From Clavaria fumosa (taxonomy: Eukaryota > Basidiomycota > Agaricomycetes > Agaricales > Clavariaceae): a DNA stretch of 64,000 nt. The position numbers and the translations under genes are program-made. The stretch is taken from positions 1,550,001-1,614,000 of the forward strand of contig OX637794.1 in assembly GCA_951802425.1 (NCBI GenBank), given 5' to 3'. Shown here in pieces: positions 20,887 through 32,830 of the stretch. The notes under the pieces are model-generated. The model saw only the letters and a list, made by a program, of their open reading frames with translations. It searched no databases and was not told the DNA's origin. Every line of letters starts with the position of its first letter. The first letter of the stretch is position 1.

Positions 20887-23800
20887 AGTTTGCCTTACGC
20901 GACACATCCTCTATGCCCAGGTCGTACATCACAAACCGATCGCGTCTGATAATAATAAGTTAACAACGATGTGCGATCCTGTTCATTTCCCCATCAATCT
21001 TGCCAGAAGAGACAGCGCTTCTCCATAGGCGGATTCAGCTGTTCTCGCTTCGTGAGCCGAACACATGAGTCACTCAGATAGATAAAGGAATGCACCTTGG
21101 CATTGGGAGAACAGCGGAATGCCTTCGCGAACTCCGGCATGTTGCGCACCGTCCCATCTACACGATATCTGGGAGGCGAATGTAGGTTCGTGTATACCCT
21201 TCGCGCCTGAGACCCTTGTGGTTAGACCAAGGACTGTGTGGGAGCAAGAGCTTTCGGACTCACATCGTTGGCAGGGGTGCTCTTCTCGGCCCAGATTCTC
21301 GCGAACGAGACGAAGAAAAGTTGCTCTCTTTACGTGACTCTACCTTCAGCAAAGGACGAGTTGAGAGAAGAGCGAAAGACCCGCCTAGTGAAGTTCAATC
21401 CGGGAAGAAGATACTCATTTCCAGCCTCGAGAGAAGTGTGGAATTGAGCTTTCCAAGCGTTGTAGCTATGAATGACACCAGAGTCGGCAATATTTTCGCC
21501 AGAGGTTCTGTTTGCATGCAGGGATCAGCGAAGCTCACGGCGTCGTTGATATCAAGCGACAGCACGCACAGACTGCCCTGTTTATTCACATGTAAACGAC
21601 GGATGCCACAACGAGAATAAGACGACGTACATTGACACGAATGTGGCCTCCTTTCCCATCATCGACCGGGTACTCTTATCATCGTTGTTACTATAACACC
21701 ATACTCGGGGGCGGAGTGATATGCATACCTGAAAATTGCTTCTCGATACAATCTTGCCTGACTTTGAACCCTTCCGAGGTGGAGTCTGACCACCATTTCT
21801 CTAACTTCCCGTGTTGATTATATAACCTTCCACTTGAATCGAAAGCATGCTGAGATAGAAATTGAAGTATCACGGGAACATTTGCACGGAGAAGACATAC
21901 CGTCAACTCATGACCAGCGACAGACCCGAACGCCCCATATGAAATATACCCAGGCCTTTAGGGAGACAGCAGGATCAGTGAATCACATAATCTAACCCAC
22001 ATTATAAAGTCTCACCATTCTTGCGAGAAGAAGGGTGGCAGAAGAATTCCTGCGGGGAACAGCATCTGAAAAGGAATTTGAGCCAAAGCAGTGGGTTTAG
22101 GAAAGTTCACACCTCATTGGCAGGAGGTATGAAATCGGCGTCGACGGTTGAGGGGAACATCATTGAGAAGGGAATATGCCAGCTGTCTGGATTCCGCCTC
22201 TTTCCTAGTTGCAGCCACTCTCTCGACACCTCAACCGAACTGAGGTGCTTCAATCAGCGAAGATATCATCTGACTCTGCAGAGGAGAAAACGCACGCAGC
22301 TGTGAGTAAGTTCGAAAAGAACGCGTCGTCACGGATCTTGAGCGGGAGGTAAAACTTGTAAATGCTCTTTGGATCCCGGAGGTCCGGAGAGAGCGGGAAT
22401 CCAACTTTGACTCGGATTGCATCAGCCTATGATCGGTCAGTCGCTGCTTACATATGCGAGAGGAAACGCCCTCTCATCACCTTCTCTACAGCCACTGTGG
22501 CGGATTCCTCATCCATCCATTTCAAAAGGGGCAGGCGTTCTTTGAACGCCTTCACAATGTCTGTACAGCTCGGTCCATTAAGCAATTTCTGACTGGGAAA
22601 CGCCGACCCTTACCTGTGATAACTTTCGTAACTTTTTCTCTCGATTTTTCAGGGAACTTCATTTGCACAAAGTATCTGCCCACAGCGTAACCCATGGTGC
22701 GCTCAACGTGCTCCACGCAAAATTCTGCACGATCTACAACCGCGCCCTTCTTGAGCCCGCCCAGCTTCTCATTGAGCGCGCGCACAGCTTTCCAAGCTTC
22801 TGTCTCGGAGCCCAGTAAGGGCGCGAGCTGAAGAGCAGCACGCGTCAGGAGGTAGGCCTCGACGGTATCGTTAGCAGTGTCATCCAAGATGAACGGGAGA
22901 GTAGCAAAGTAAGCCGGCTGGGCCACAATGACTTCAGCAGGAAAGGAGCGTGGACCGAATGTGGAAAGATAATCCCCGAAGTGAATTTGGGGCACCGCCG
23001 CGGAGAGGTTTAAGAGCGGCATTGGGTTGTATGTAGCAAGCGGGTCGACGGATATGAAATTGCTGGTCCGGAATACCGTCAGATAACCCCATGAGAGAGA
23101 TGTAGATGCGTTTTACCGGTGGTTCATGCTAGCTTTGGCGATCTTGTTCTCAAACTCGAGCACCTCCTTAGCCAATTCACGCGCACGTTGATTGTTATTG
23201 GCGTGTCTTTTTTTGTCGTCGTCATCCCTGTCCCACGGCGGAGGAAGCCACGTCTCGGAAACTGGTGAATTCACAGACTGTAACAAATTTTCCTTTTTGG
23301 GAATTGGCGTCTGCGTCGGCGCATGTTCATCTTCCATGCCTTCTAAAAGTGTGAACAAGAGACGTTCTATAGTTGCTTGATAGAGCTCCACTACAGCTTC
23401 GTCTTTATAGTATTCCTACAATAATGAATCAATCACTTCCTGTTGCAGGGTTCTCCTATGCGAACGGTACTTACTTTGGATGGAAGGCCAAGAAGAGGCT
23501 GCAAGAACCAGAGTGTGAGTAGATTTGGATCCTTTTTCAAATCACCCTCGATCTTAGAGCCGAATAAAGCATCAATGCCTGATGTGCACAACATCACTCA
23601 GCTCTACTCTTTAATAATGACTTGGGGACATACCTCTCGAATGTAAGTAGGCGACGGCTGCAGTCAAGCCGGTTCCCTTAAAATCTTGGGCAACACGAAT
23701 GTCTTCATCTTCACTTTGAGGTTCGATTGTCGTTCCTTTTTTCTAAACAGCTTCCTCACAATTCGGGCTACGCGTATCAATGGGTCTTGCCCTAGATGAT

Positions 23801-24964
23801 TGAGTTGTTTCTCATCCATGCAAGAGTTGTATAGTCCACGTAGTTTGCCGAGAATAGACGCATCGTAATCCAGCTGGCCAAGAGGTAATGGATGGTGCGG
23901 TGTTGAGGAGATAGAAGAATTGGCTTCCAGTATCTCTTGTATCAGTCGTCTGTTCTGATTGCCGAGTGTATCGAACATTCCCCATGAGGCCTTGTCAGAA
24001 GGCAAAACATGGGAATTGAGCCAACCGCCATCTGTTAATACCAGTATCTTTAGCGTAGTACGACTCGGATACATTCATAAAACGCACTGGCGAAGTCGTA
24101 GAAGCTCTCGCATGGATCCTGGGAGATGTCGATGCTAGATAAGATTGACGCCGATAGAAGGATGCACTGCGAAGACAGGCAGACCTGAAAGCCAACGCAA
24201 TCGATTTAGAAGCCCGACTGGAAAGAAATTTAACTCACTTCCTGTGTTGGTGATGGAGTGGGAGCTGGCATCACTGTCGTGGCCGTGGTTCTTGTTGTCG
24301 TTGTTTCAGTCGATGCCCAAGTAGTCGTCATAACTTGCGTCGTTGTATGTGTCGTTATCGACGGGATGACGGTAGTGGTAGTGGTAGTAGTTTGTGTAGT
24401 AGTCCCGCCATCGCCGTGTTTTTCTTTCTCTAGTCTCAACTTGTGATTGACTCCAGCCCACAGCCCAATGAAGACAGAGCTCAATAAGAGCAGTACAATT
24501 ACAGCAATAAGAAGAAACTGTGAAAGCGGAGTCAAGGGCTCTTGCGTTACAGCGGCAACTCGTTCAAGAAAAGTGGGCGGGGGTGATTCTTGTACGTGGT
24601 CACCCAGGAGGGGATCTCGTTCTAAAATTAAGACAGTCAGTTCGACGCCAGGGTAAAGTCTGACAGACCAAGGCTTCACCGTCATCTGTCGAGCGCCTCG
24701 GCTCATCCATAGTAGCTCTTTAGGGACGAGAGTGTGAGCAGCAAGGTGGACGGTACGAATGCACGACAGCGCAGCTTGTTCCAACTTTCAACAATCCTCC
24801 TTGCCTTGCTCCGACCTCCGGCGCGGAGGTTCGTCACATCACGTGTGCATTCGATTCATGAAATTGTCCTGGAAAGCGCATGGCCTTTACAACAGACAGC
24901 CCTGGTTGCCCAGTATGAGACCCGACTTATACGATAGTGGTAATTGAATGAGGTTGCATTCGGT
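20738..24964 (-). repeat. Right arm of large inverted repeat
   Basis: This is the reverse-oriented partner of 15391-19640. It begins inside the last intron of HIS3 and ends at GTTGCATTCGGT (24953-24964), 76 bp before the MSS51 start codon. It contains the last HIS3 exon and the complete right M13 gene with its promoter. The central unrepeated spacer between arms is about 1.1 kb, which makes the whole structure a 9.6 kb imperfect palindrome. Confidence 0.9.
20994..24710 (-). pseudogene. M13 zinc metallopeptidase, right copy, frame-broken
   Basis: This is the inverted paralogue of 15616-19357 with the same exon plan, from ATG 24710 to TGA 20994-20996. The membrane helix (FLLIAVIVLLLLSSVFIG), Thr-rich stalk, zinc site HELT|HAFDSSG (about 21920 and 21850), GENIADSG and the C-terminal exons are all preserved. 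In the exon near 23740 an AGAGAAAAAGG of the left copy is AGAAAAAAGG here, one base shorter. The frame then runs into a stop within about 25 codons, before the catalytic domain. The left copy's VNAEF is VDADF here (about 22139-22147), replacing the Asn that contacts substrate backbone in this family. Loss of function is the simplest reading. A homopolymer sequencing error at 23737-23742 would leave an intact but altered enzyme. Confidence 0.8.
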
Positions 24965-25040
24965 GATGTAGATGGGATCTGCGCGCTGCGCGAAGCCGTT
25001 GGACAACAACCGCAAATAAACTCTGCCATTAGACAGGTTC
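24711..25040. promoter_or_regulatory. Divergent promoter of right M13 copy and MSS51
   Basis: The two start codons are 330 bp apart and face away from each other. The first 254 bp belong to the repeat arm, so the M13 copies share most of their promoter. The repeat edge at 24964 leaves only 76 unique bases before MSS51. No TATA box is evident. Confidence 0.5.
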
Positions 25041-26888
25041 ATGTCTCCCGCGTTGGTCACCGCGATCAGACCATCCGTGCGGTTGTTGGCCAGCGCCCGT
25101 TCTCGTCGACAATGTCTCGGCGTGAACCGCGGTCTCGCGCGTCGCCCGTTGGGCAGTCTGTTCCAGAGGATCAAGGAGAAGCTCACTCTAAAACGCGATC
25201 CAACGCCCACGCTTTCCCCGGAAAACCTCTTCCATCCCTTTTCTAAGTCGCCTTTCCCCGCTATCAGGGAGCGCGGCGAAGCCATTAAAAAATTGGCGCC
25301 TTGTCCGGTCTGCGTCGCTGAGAGCCCTGACGTGTACACGTCGCCCAAAGCGGTCACCTTCGAATGCCCGGAGTGCGGGTGGCCCACGCACTGCTCCGAA
25401 GAGCATTGGGCAGGAGACGAGGAGCATAAGAAGTACTGCTCGAGACTGCGAGAGGTCAATGAGGACGACCATGACTTAAGAAGCGGACGGCGGGTGTGGG
25501 AATTCGAATTTCCAGGTGCGCCTTGGTGTACCCAAACGCTGTTCGCTCGAACTTGCCTTGATCGGTCCGGTCCACAGGCCCGCAGCCATTTGAGGAAACC
25601 ATCTCCTTTGCCAACTGGGACGTGTTCTGGTACACCCGACAGTTCCCGTCGATGGACACGGAGCGTTCCCGACGGCACGTCAGCAAGGTGCTCACATACC
25701 CACTCACCATCGGATCCGTTCTCCACCAGTACAGCAGCCTCACCACCAGCAACCAGCGCGTCACGCCTGAGGGGAGCCGGTCGCTAGCTGGTGCGCCGAC
25801 CCGTTTTTATTCCTTTTTTGCGATTTGAAAAAACCCACCCGTGAATGAGGTCCTTAGCGCTTCGTTCCACGCTGCACGTACCGACCGGGGCCCCGGAGGC
25901 CAACGACGCTAAGCTGGGCGAAGTCCGTGTGTTCGTTCTCGGTGCACGCGCCGAGTCCTCGTTGCCGCCGCATTGCTGGGACCAACTATCCCTGCTATTC
26001 CCCTCCGCGCACTTACATGTCCATTTTGTCGGACCGCAGGTAGCATTGCCGAAGGCCGCCGCGGAGCCGCCGTCAAAGGAATCTCTGTCTGACAAGACAA
26101 AACCGCCCATACCTGACGCCTCGACTAAGCCTGAGCCTACGACAAACACAAGTAAGGACCATACTGCATCGTCTCAAGTGGATGTTTCTTCAGCATCGAG
26201 CCTTGCCAATACCGCATCGTCGTCGTCGTCAGCTGCAGCCAATGCCTCCCAACATGGCCCCTCTACAGCAGTTGCGGAGACGGATAAGAAATCCTCGTAT
26301 ATTCCAAACGTCTACGAGCCAGCGACTCCGGCACTCATAGCGCAACATAAATGGACGCGCGATTCTATTCAGCGCTACGGAGTTCCTTCGTATACGAATC
26401 CATACAAGATGGAGCTGACGCTCAGCGGCTTACGGACAGACTACATGCAGGTGCACGAGCTATTCCAAGAGACGTACGACCCGTACTCGGACGTGTTCTT
26501 CTTCTTCTCGCCGGGGTTCGGGTTCCCCTCACCAACAAGCGTGTCCGAAGAGACGGGCGAGCCGATGCTGCAGATCGCGTCGCCAACGGAATGGGGCCCG
26601 GTGCTGCCCGCACTGCTGGCGACGAAATGTGCGATCTTCGTGACGGGGTTTTCTCCGGCGGACGTGGAGCGAGACGTCAAGTCGCTGTCGGCTGCCCCGG
26701 GCGTGGCTGGACAGTTTGACTGGATCGTCACGCCAGGTCCGAACCCTTTCGGGAGCGAGAAGTGGGAAGTGGCGGATTTTGACCCTAGGGTGATGGTCAA
26801 GGTTAACTGGGGGATCTGGGGGATCAGAGGCAAGAGTCGAGACATCAAGGAGAGGAAAGGATTTGATTGGCTTCGCTTGAAGGGCTGA
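25041..26888 (+). CDS. MSS51: Mitochondrial COX1 mRNA translational activator Mss51
   Basis: Mss51 couples translation of mitochondrial COX1 mRNA to assembly of cytochrome c oxidase at the inner membrane. Three exons (25041-25515, 25578-25790, 25858-26888) give 572 residues. The N-terminus is basic and Ser-rich, as expected for a mitochondrial presequence. A zinc-finger region follows: CPVCVAESPDV, then ECPECGWPTHCSEEH and HKKYC, a MYND-like Cys/His set. The family core is FANWDVFWYTRQFPSMDTER, VLTYPLTIGSVLHQ and LRSTLHVP. The C-terminal half has the DYMQVHELFQ and VFFFFSPGFG segments, and ends in NWGIWGIRGKSRDIKE. A Ser/Thr/Ala-rich insert of about 90 residues (about 26080-26290) separates the core from the C-terminal domain. 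ATG 25041 was chosen because it begins the presequence and lies just outside the repeat arm. Confidence 0.92.
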
Positions 26889-27765
26889 TTCTTTGCTGTT
26901 TCGGATGCGAACGACCGTCAGCACTTTTCTCTGTACTGTCCAGCCGTTAATCCCCGTCATCGCATGTAGAGAGACTTGGATTGGTTAGACCTACAAAGAG
27001 GAAAGGAAGAAAATGAAGGCGAGAGCGCTGCCCAAGCCATTACCGTGTGGGACAGATCACCCATAAACGTCGCCTGATGTTCAAAAGAGCCACTTGGACT
27101 CGAGATGAGGAAGGAGTACCACAAGACCACGAGACATTTTTGCGAGGACGTAAACGATGAAAATGACTTCGTAGGTTGGATCCGTAATTGTTACTCGTAA
27201 TGATGTCAAAGCTAAAAGTGACCCATCACGTGCTCTTTGGCTCCTTACGTTCCAACGCTCCGACTCAGTGCTCCTGCTTCTTACGTTTGCCACATCGATC
27301 TTCTCACAGCTGATCAAACTACTACCCCACCCTCTTCGTCATTGGCCCTGCTGACATGCTGAATGGAGTTATCTGGGGCCCAGGGACGAAGCTGGTAACC
27401 CACAACGTTCTGATGTATCTCTCAGAGAACTTTGTATAAGACTGTCATGCTGCACTCGGCGTCCGCAGACCGCTCGGGGTAAGTTTTCTATCCACACATT
27501 GTCATGCAGCACAGAAATTTACTATACAGTACAGTAATCTCTTCTGCTGTTCCATAAGTCTGAGGTCTTACGTAACCGCAGTTATCAGCAATCACTTTAC
27601 GTCATCATGAGCAATTTGTGCGTTCCGCTTTTCCCTGATTGGCTGCTCAGATTCAGATATGGCTTTCTCTTGTTATCACCAATGTATAAAAGCACCCCTT
27701 GCTTCTGTCCGCTGCCTTCGCCTCTCTTTCTCAATCTCGTCGCATAATTGTGTACCTTAGACGCG
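26889..27765. other. Intergenic region upstream of the Cu-ATPase gene
   Basis: This 0.9 kb stretch contains the MSS51 3' flank and the Cu-ATPase promoter, including a TATAAA at 27685-27690. I see no conserved coding frame. Confidence 0.4.
27685..27690 (+). promoter_or_regulatory. Putative TATA box of the Cu-ATPase gene
   Basis: A TATAAA followed by a CT-rich stretch lies 76 bp upstream of the ATG at 27766. A pyrimidine-rich leader directly after it is common in fungal promoters. There is no experimental support in the sequence itself. Confidence 0.4.
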
Positions 27766-30700
27766 ATGCGAGTCAAAACATCCCAAGATCTTCCCCCCAC
27801 AAGCTCGCTGATCGGCCTCGACAGGTATGCTGATCTCTAATCATCTTCTGCTCCCTCTCACACTTTACAGCCGTATTCATCGCGCGCTGAATGCTTTGTT
27901 TACAAACAAGCGGCCAACTCCGATCAACCAGACGGAAACATCTTCTACACAGACACGAAACTCAGCCCAGCGAACAATTTCCCCGTCTCAGACGAAGAAT
28001 AGGAAACTCGAGGGTGCCATCGAGGCCAGCGAAGATGTATTTACCGAGGCTTCAGCCGGACCTCTACGGGTGACTCTTTCCATCGGTGGAATGACATGTG
28101 CAACTTGCTCTAGCACAATTGCGAATGCTCTCTCGAACTTTCCCGGCGTCACTCAGCCCTCTGTGAACCTCCTTACAAACACAGCCACGATGATAGTCGA
28201 ACGAGAAGACTTAATCGCCGGTGCTGTGGACCGGATATCAGAGATTGGATATGATGCCCAGCCGCACAAGGTTGAGTCCGTCAACCCAGTCAACGATAAA
28301 AAGCGTCGAGAAATGACGAGGACCATCTGCCTCAAGGTCGATGGCATGTTTTCACCGTGAGTCTCGATCCCACTGCCGTTGTTCTCGTTGCCTACTCATC
28401 GCCGTCTGCAGCAATTGTCCCGAACGGGTCATGGCTTCCCTGAACGCTTTCGGTTCAAGAATTACGGTCCTGAAAGCGTTGGGATCATCGAAAGATATTC
28501 TCCTTCAGCTTTCCTACCAGCCTTCTCCTCCCGACTTTACTGTGCGGCGTATCATTGCCGCAGTCGCCCAAGCCAAGTCACCGCCATTCCAAGTGTCTCT
28601 TCATCAACCGCCTTCACTCGAGGAACAAGCACGAGAAGCGAAGCGTCGCGAACAACGAGACTTGCTCTGGCGCATCGTCGTCGCCTTTCTGATTGCCATA
28701 CCGACCTTTGTAATTGCGATCGTGTACATGAGCTTGGTCAAGCACGGCAATCACGGGAAGGCCTTCCTGATGGAACCAATATGGGTCGGCAATGTCTCGA
28801 GATCGGACTGGGCGCTGTTGCTCCTTTCGACGCCTGTGATGTTCTACAGCGCGAACGTTTTCCACCTCCGGGCAATGAAAGAGATATATGTCATGTGGAA
28901 GAAAGGAAGTACTACACCCCTTCTAAACCGCTTCATTCGTTTCGGGAGCATGAATCTATTGGTAAGAAAGTATGTGGTCGCCCTACATTCCCATGCTTAC
29001 CCACATTCCGTGCACTTCAGCTGTCCACCGGTGTTTCAGTGGCCTACGTAGCGTCATTCGCTCTCATAGGTCTCGCCGCCGTAGAGCATCCGGCCAAGGA
29101 TGGAGGCGGACGTACGACCACTTACTTTGACTCGGTCGTTTTCCTGACATTGTTTCTCCTTGTCGGTGCGTCCCGTCTCGCGCATTAAGACGTTCGTTAT
29201 TTGATGCTTGAAAAGGGCGCTGGCTGGAAGAGTACAGCAAGACGCACACTACAACCGCTATCAATGCCCTACGCGCGCTTCGCCCTGCCGAAGCCCACCT
29301 TCTCGTAAGCGACTGTTCCGATACGGTGCAGCGCCGATCCTCCGCCAGCGACATCGAAAAGGGCGACGCGGACCTGGATGACGAATGCCTGACCGCACAA
29401 CCGGGCTTTAGGGTTCAGAAAATAAGCCCCGACCTCCTCGAGATCGGCGACGTGGTCAGGGTGCCCAATGGCTCTATGCCGCCTGCTGACGGCACGATCA
29501 TTCGGGGTGAAGAGAGTGCCTTTGACGAGAGTTCGTTGACGGGCGAGTCAAAGCCGGTCCGGAAGAAGGTCGGTGACGCGGTGTTCATGGGTACGATCAA
29601 CAAGGCGAACCCGGTCGACGTGGAGGTGACTGCGATTGACGACGGAACCATGTGAGTCGCCCTTTCTCATACACAATCTAGGTCATCACTTAAAGTTAAT
29701 TGCTCAAAGGTTGAGCAATATCATCAATGTCGTGCGCGACGGGCTGTCTCGGCGGGCACCAATTGAAAGGATTGCGTCCTTCATTATGGCATACTTTGTC
29801 CCAGTGACTACTGCGCTGGCCCTTATTACTTGGGTAGTGTGGCTCAGTCTGGGACTGTCTGGGAGACTTCCTGCTAGCTATCTGGATATCAAACTTGGAG
29901 GGTGGGGTAAGTGGCATCATTTGTTTGAACAAAAAAAGTGCTGTATTCAATGCGTACCATGACCAGTTGTTTGGTCTCTCCAGTTTAGCATTGCCGTTTT
30001 CGTCGTTGCATGTCCCTGTGGAATCGGTTTGGCCGCACCGACGGCGTTGCTCATTGGTTCTGGCCTCGCGGCCAAGTTCGGTATCTTGACTCGGGGTGGC
30101 GGTGAAGCCTTCCAAGAGATGGCGCAGGTTGACGTCATGGTCTTTGACAAAACGGGGACCCTTACCGAAGGCGGCGAACCGCGCGTATCTGACGTGGAGA
30201 TTCTTCCGTTTGGTGCAGACGGCGCGCGGTGGGACCCACAGCTTGTACTAGGCATTGCGGCAGAGCTGGAATCGGTCTCTTCCCACCCGCTAGGCGCCGC
30301 CATCCGGAAGCACTGCCAAGAACAGCGCGCCCTGCCCGTGAATGGGACGGCCTTCGAGGAGAAGCCGGGGTTTGGCCTCAAGGCCTCGTTCGACGCACAC
30401 CAATGCACCGCGATTATAGGAAACGAAGCCTGGATGTCGGAGCACCGTGTTTCGATGGATGAGGACGTGTTGCGGCGTTTGTTGGTGTGGAAGCGCGATG
30501 CCAAGAGCGTCGCCGTCTTGGCGATTCGGCTGGAGAGCGGCGGAGAGGCCCAGAGATTGTATAGGACGGCCGCCGTCTTCGCGGTCGCGGACCCGCTCAG
30601 GCCTGAGGCGAAGGCTGTAGTTGAGACCTTCCAGCGATTGGGCGTGTCCACTTGGATGATATCGGGCGACAATGCGTTGACGGCACAGGCCGTTGCACGC

Positions 30701-31499
30701 TCTGCGGGCATCCCAAGCTCGAACGTCATCGCGGGGGTGCTTCCGCACGAAAAGGTCCGTAGAACCGGTCTTTCTCTCACGCCCTGGCTCATGTGTTCTC
30801 TCAGGCTGCCAAAGTTCAATGGTTGCAGAAACGTGGTCGCGAGCGGAAGCTTTCGCGATGGAGATCGTTCTTCGGCAGAAGCCAGGTAAAGGGCCGTTGT
30901 ATTGTGGCCATGGTCGGCGACGGCATCAACGACGCTCCGGTGCATCAGTTTCGAAATCTACTTTGTATACGTCGTACTCACTCACCAATACAGGCCCTCA
31001 CCGTCAGCGACGTTGGCATCGCTATTGGCTCCGGCAGTGAGTCCCCCTTCTCGATGTGCCTACTAGATTTCTTATCCTGCTTCCCAAATAAGGCGATGTC
31101 GCGATATCCAGCGCATCATTTGTGTTGATGTCTGCGAACCTCCGTAGTCTGCTGACGCTGCAAGATTTATCGAAGACCGTCCTTAGACGGATCAAATTCA
31201 ATTTTGTGAGCGAACGTGATTTTCTAGCGGCCCTACGCCCCTTTGCTGACTTATTGCCTTCGCAGGGATGGGCTATTGTATACAACGCCCTTGCGCTGCC
31301 GGTGGCGGCAGGCGTTCTGTACCCGGCAAAACACATCCGTCTGGACCCTGTCTGGGCATCGTTGGCTATGGCGCTGTCGTGAGTATATTCCGTCCAATTC
31401 TCTTTGCAATTTGGGTCTTTCTGAGCCGTGCCAATTTGCAGGAGTCTCTCCGTTATGTGCTCTTCATTGTTGCTCAAGCTGTATAAGAGCCCAAGTTGA
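27766..31499 (+). CDS. Copper-transporting P1B-type ATPase
   Basis: This is a heavy-metal P-type ATPase that moves Cu+ across a Golgi/secretory or plasma membrane using ATP. The N-terminal region has one canonical metal-binding domain (IGGMTCATCSSTI, about 28085). A second domain carries MFSPNCPERVM in place of the usual M-x-C-x-x-C. Membrane segments follow, for example LLWRIVVAFLIAIPTFVIAI. Next come the actuator motif FDESSLTGESKPV (about 29520), the copper-binding membrane motif ACPCGIGLAAPTALL (about 30007), the phosphorylation site DKTGTLTEGG (about 30145) and the SSHPLG site for ATP adenine contact (about 30276). ISGDNALTAQAVA, MVGDGINDAPALT (split by an intron near 30940) and IGSGSDVAISSAS complete the P domain. 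The final exon gives LSVMCSSLLLKLYKSPS with TGA 31497-31499. It resembles the fungal CPCGIGLA subgroup, which is commonly annotated as copper ATPase and relates to CCC2 and CRP1. I leave the gene symbol open. Confidence 0.92.
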
Positions 31500-32737
31500 A
31501 CGTGTAGCCAGCCGGAGTAGACGCGAATATGTTTGGGAGATGTTACTGCGTCATAAAAAGGTGTTGGCCGTTGTTCCTTCTTCGATGTGTTGAAATGAGA
31601 AATAGTTGGGATGGGCCCTGCAATTAGTCCGCTCTCGTTCCGAGCCGTTTTTCCGCAGACGGACCTCGGAGCCGCATGTCGTGCTGTGCTGAACCCTTTG
31701 TATGCTTGAGCAGTCAGTCTCCTCCGCATTTCAAGTTGATTGCAAATCACCTTTGGTCGTTATGCAATTTTATTACTGTAAAATATTCATGCCACGACAA
31801 GCCCGGCATGGTGAATTCTTAACCCATTTCTACATTTGAAACTGTGCTGTACTGTAGATCCAATGACAACGGGACGAAACGGCTTCTCCTCCCCGCATCT
31901 CGTGGCTCCATCCTTTCTCTTCAGGAAGACCGTCGTGACGAGTGATGGCTAAGAGGTTGGCAACGAGAATGCATGCTCGTTGCATTGAGGAGTCCGAGGA
32001 CTCGGAGGCTCCAAGCGAACGGATGCGATTAGCGGTGGCATTCGGGTAGAAAGGGTCGTCGAGGGACGCATGATTGACAACGGGATACAATGCCAGTATC
32101 TATGTGGGTACCAAGATGCCCACTACTACATGGCTGTAATACTATTACTGTCAAGACATCTGCCACAAAACCGTGTTGCCACGTGTCGACAACCGGTCAC
32201 TGATCATCAATGTCGATTAACACCAAATGGTAGAGAGACCGTCAGCGATTAGTACGCTAGCATAGTAGCTTTTTCCATTCGTGTGTGTGTATTTCTCAAA
32301 GACACGACGAGTACAAGGCGGAATACAATGAGTGCCGTAAATGGATGTTGTTGTGGGCTACCTTGCCTTGCTTGTGGCTTAGGGGCTGCAGCTCCGGGTT
32401 CCGATTCCGGCAATAGCCACCACCATGGAAACCGCGAGATGGCTCTTCAACGGTCAATCAAGAGCATCGATACGTGACGCCTCTTGGATTCGGATTTTTA
32501 CAGGTAGGGCCATCCATATACTGTCGTCTTCTCTACTCCGGTCTTTTCGCTCAATCGGTCTTCGTTTCTCCAGCTTTCTTCCTCGCACCTCGCTGCAGCG
32601 CAAGCGCTGGTCTACGCGTTGACCGTGATAATTTTTTCCTCGCTTCAGTTCCATCTCTCTGCGAGAGTCCACTCTTTTCACCATTACCCAAAACACACTG
32701 GTCTCTGGCCTGATTCAACGTCCTTCCCACTGGTGCG
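31500..32737. other. Intergenic region without recognised gene
   Basis: This 1.2 kb stretch holds the Cu-ATPase 3' flank and the tetraspanin promoter and leader. A short GT run lies at about 32281-32290. Small open frames around 32283-32622 show no family motif. Nothing else is evident. Confidence 0.35.
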
Positions 32738-32830
32738 ATGGCTTTCTCATCTCTCCTCTCATCTCTCTCTCACACTCCGCTCCATGCACTTCGTTCAGTC
32801 CTCAAATATCCCCACTCACTATTCTTCAAC

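Noticed and set aside
24258..24446. Val-rich open frame opposite the Thr-rich stalk of the right M13 copy (and its mirror at 15880-16068)
   Set aside because: It is the reverse complement of ACN-type Thr codons. An antisense shadow, present in both arms for the same reason.
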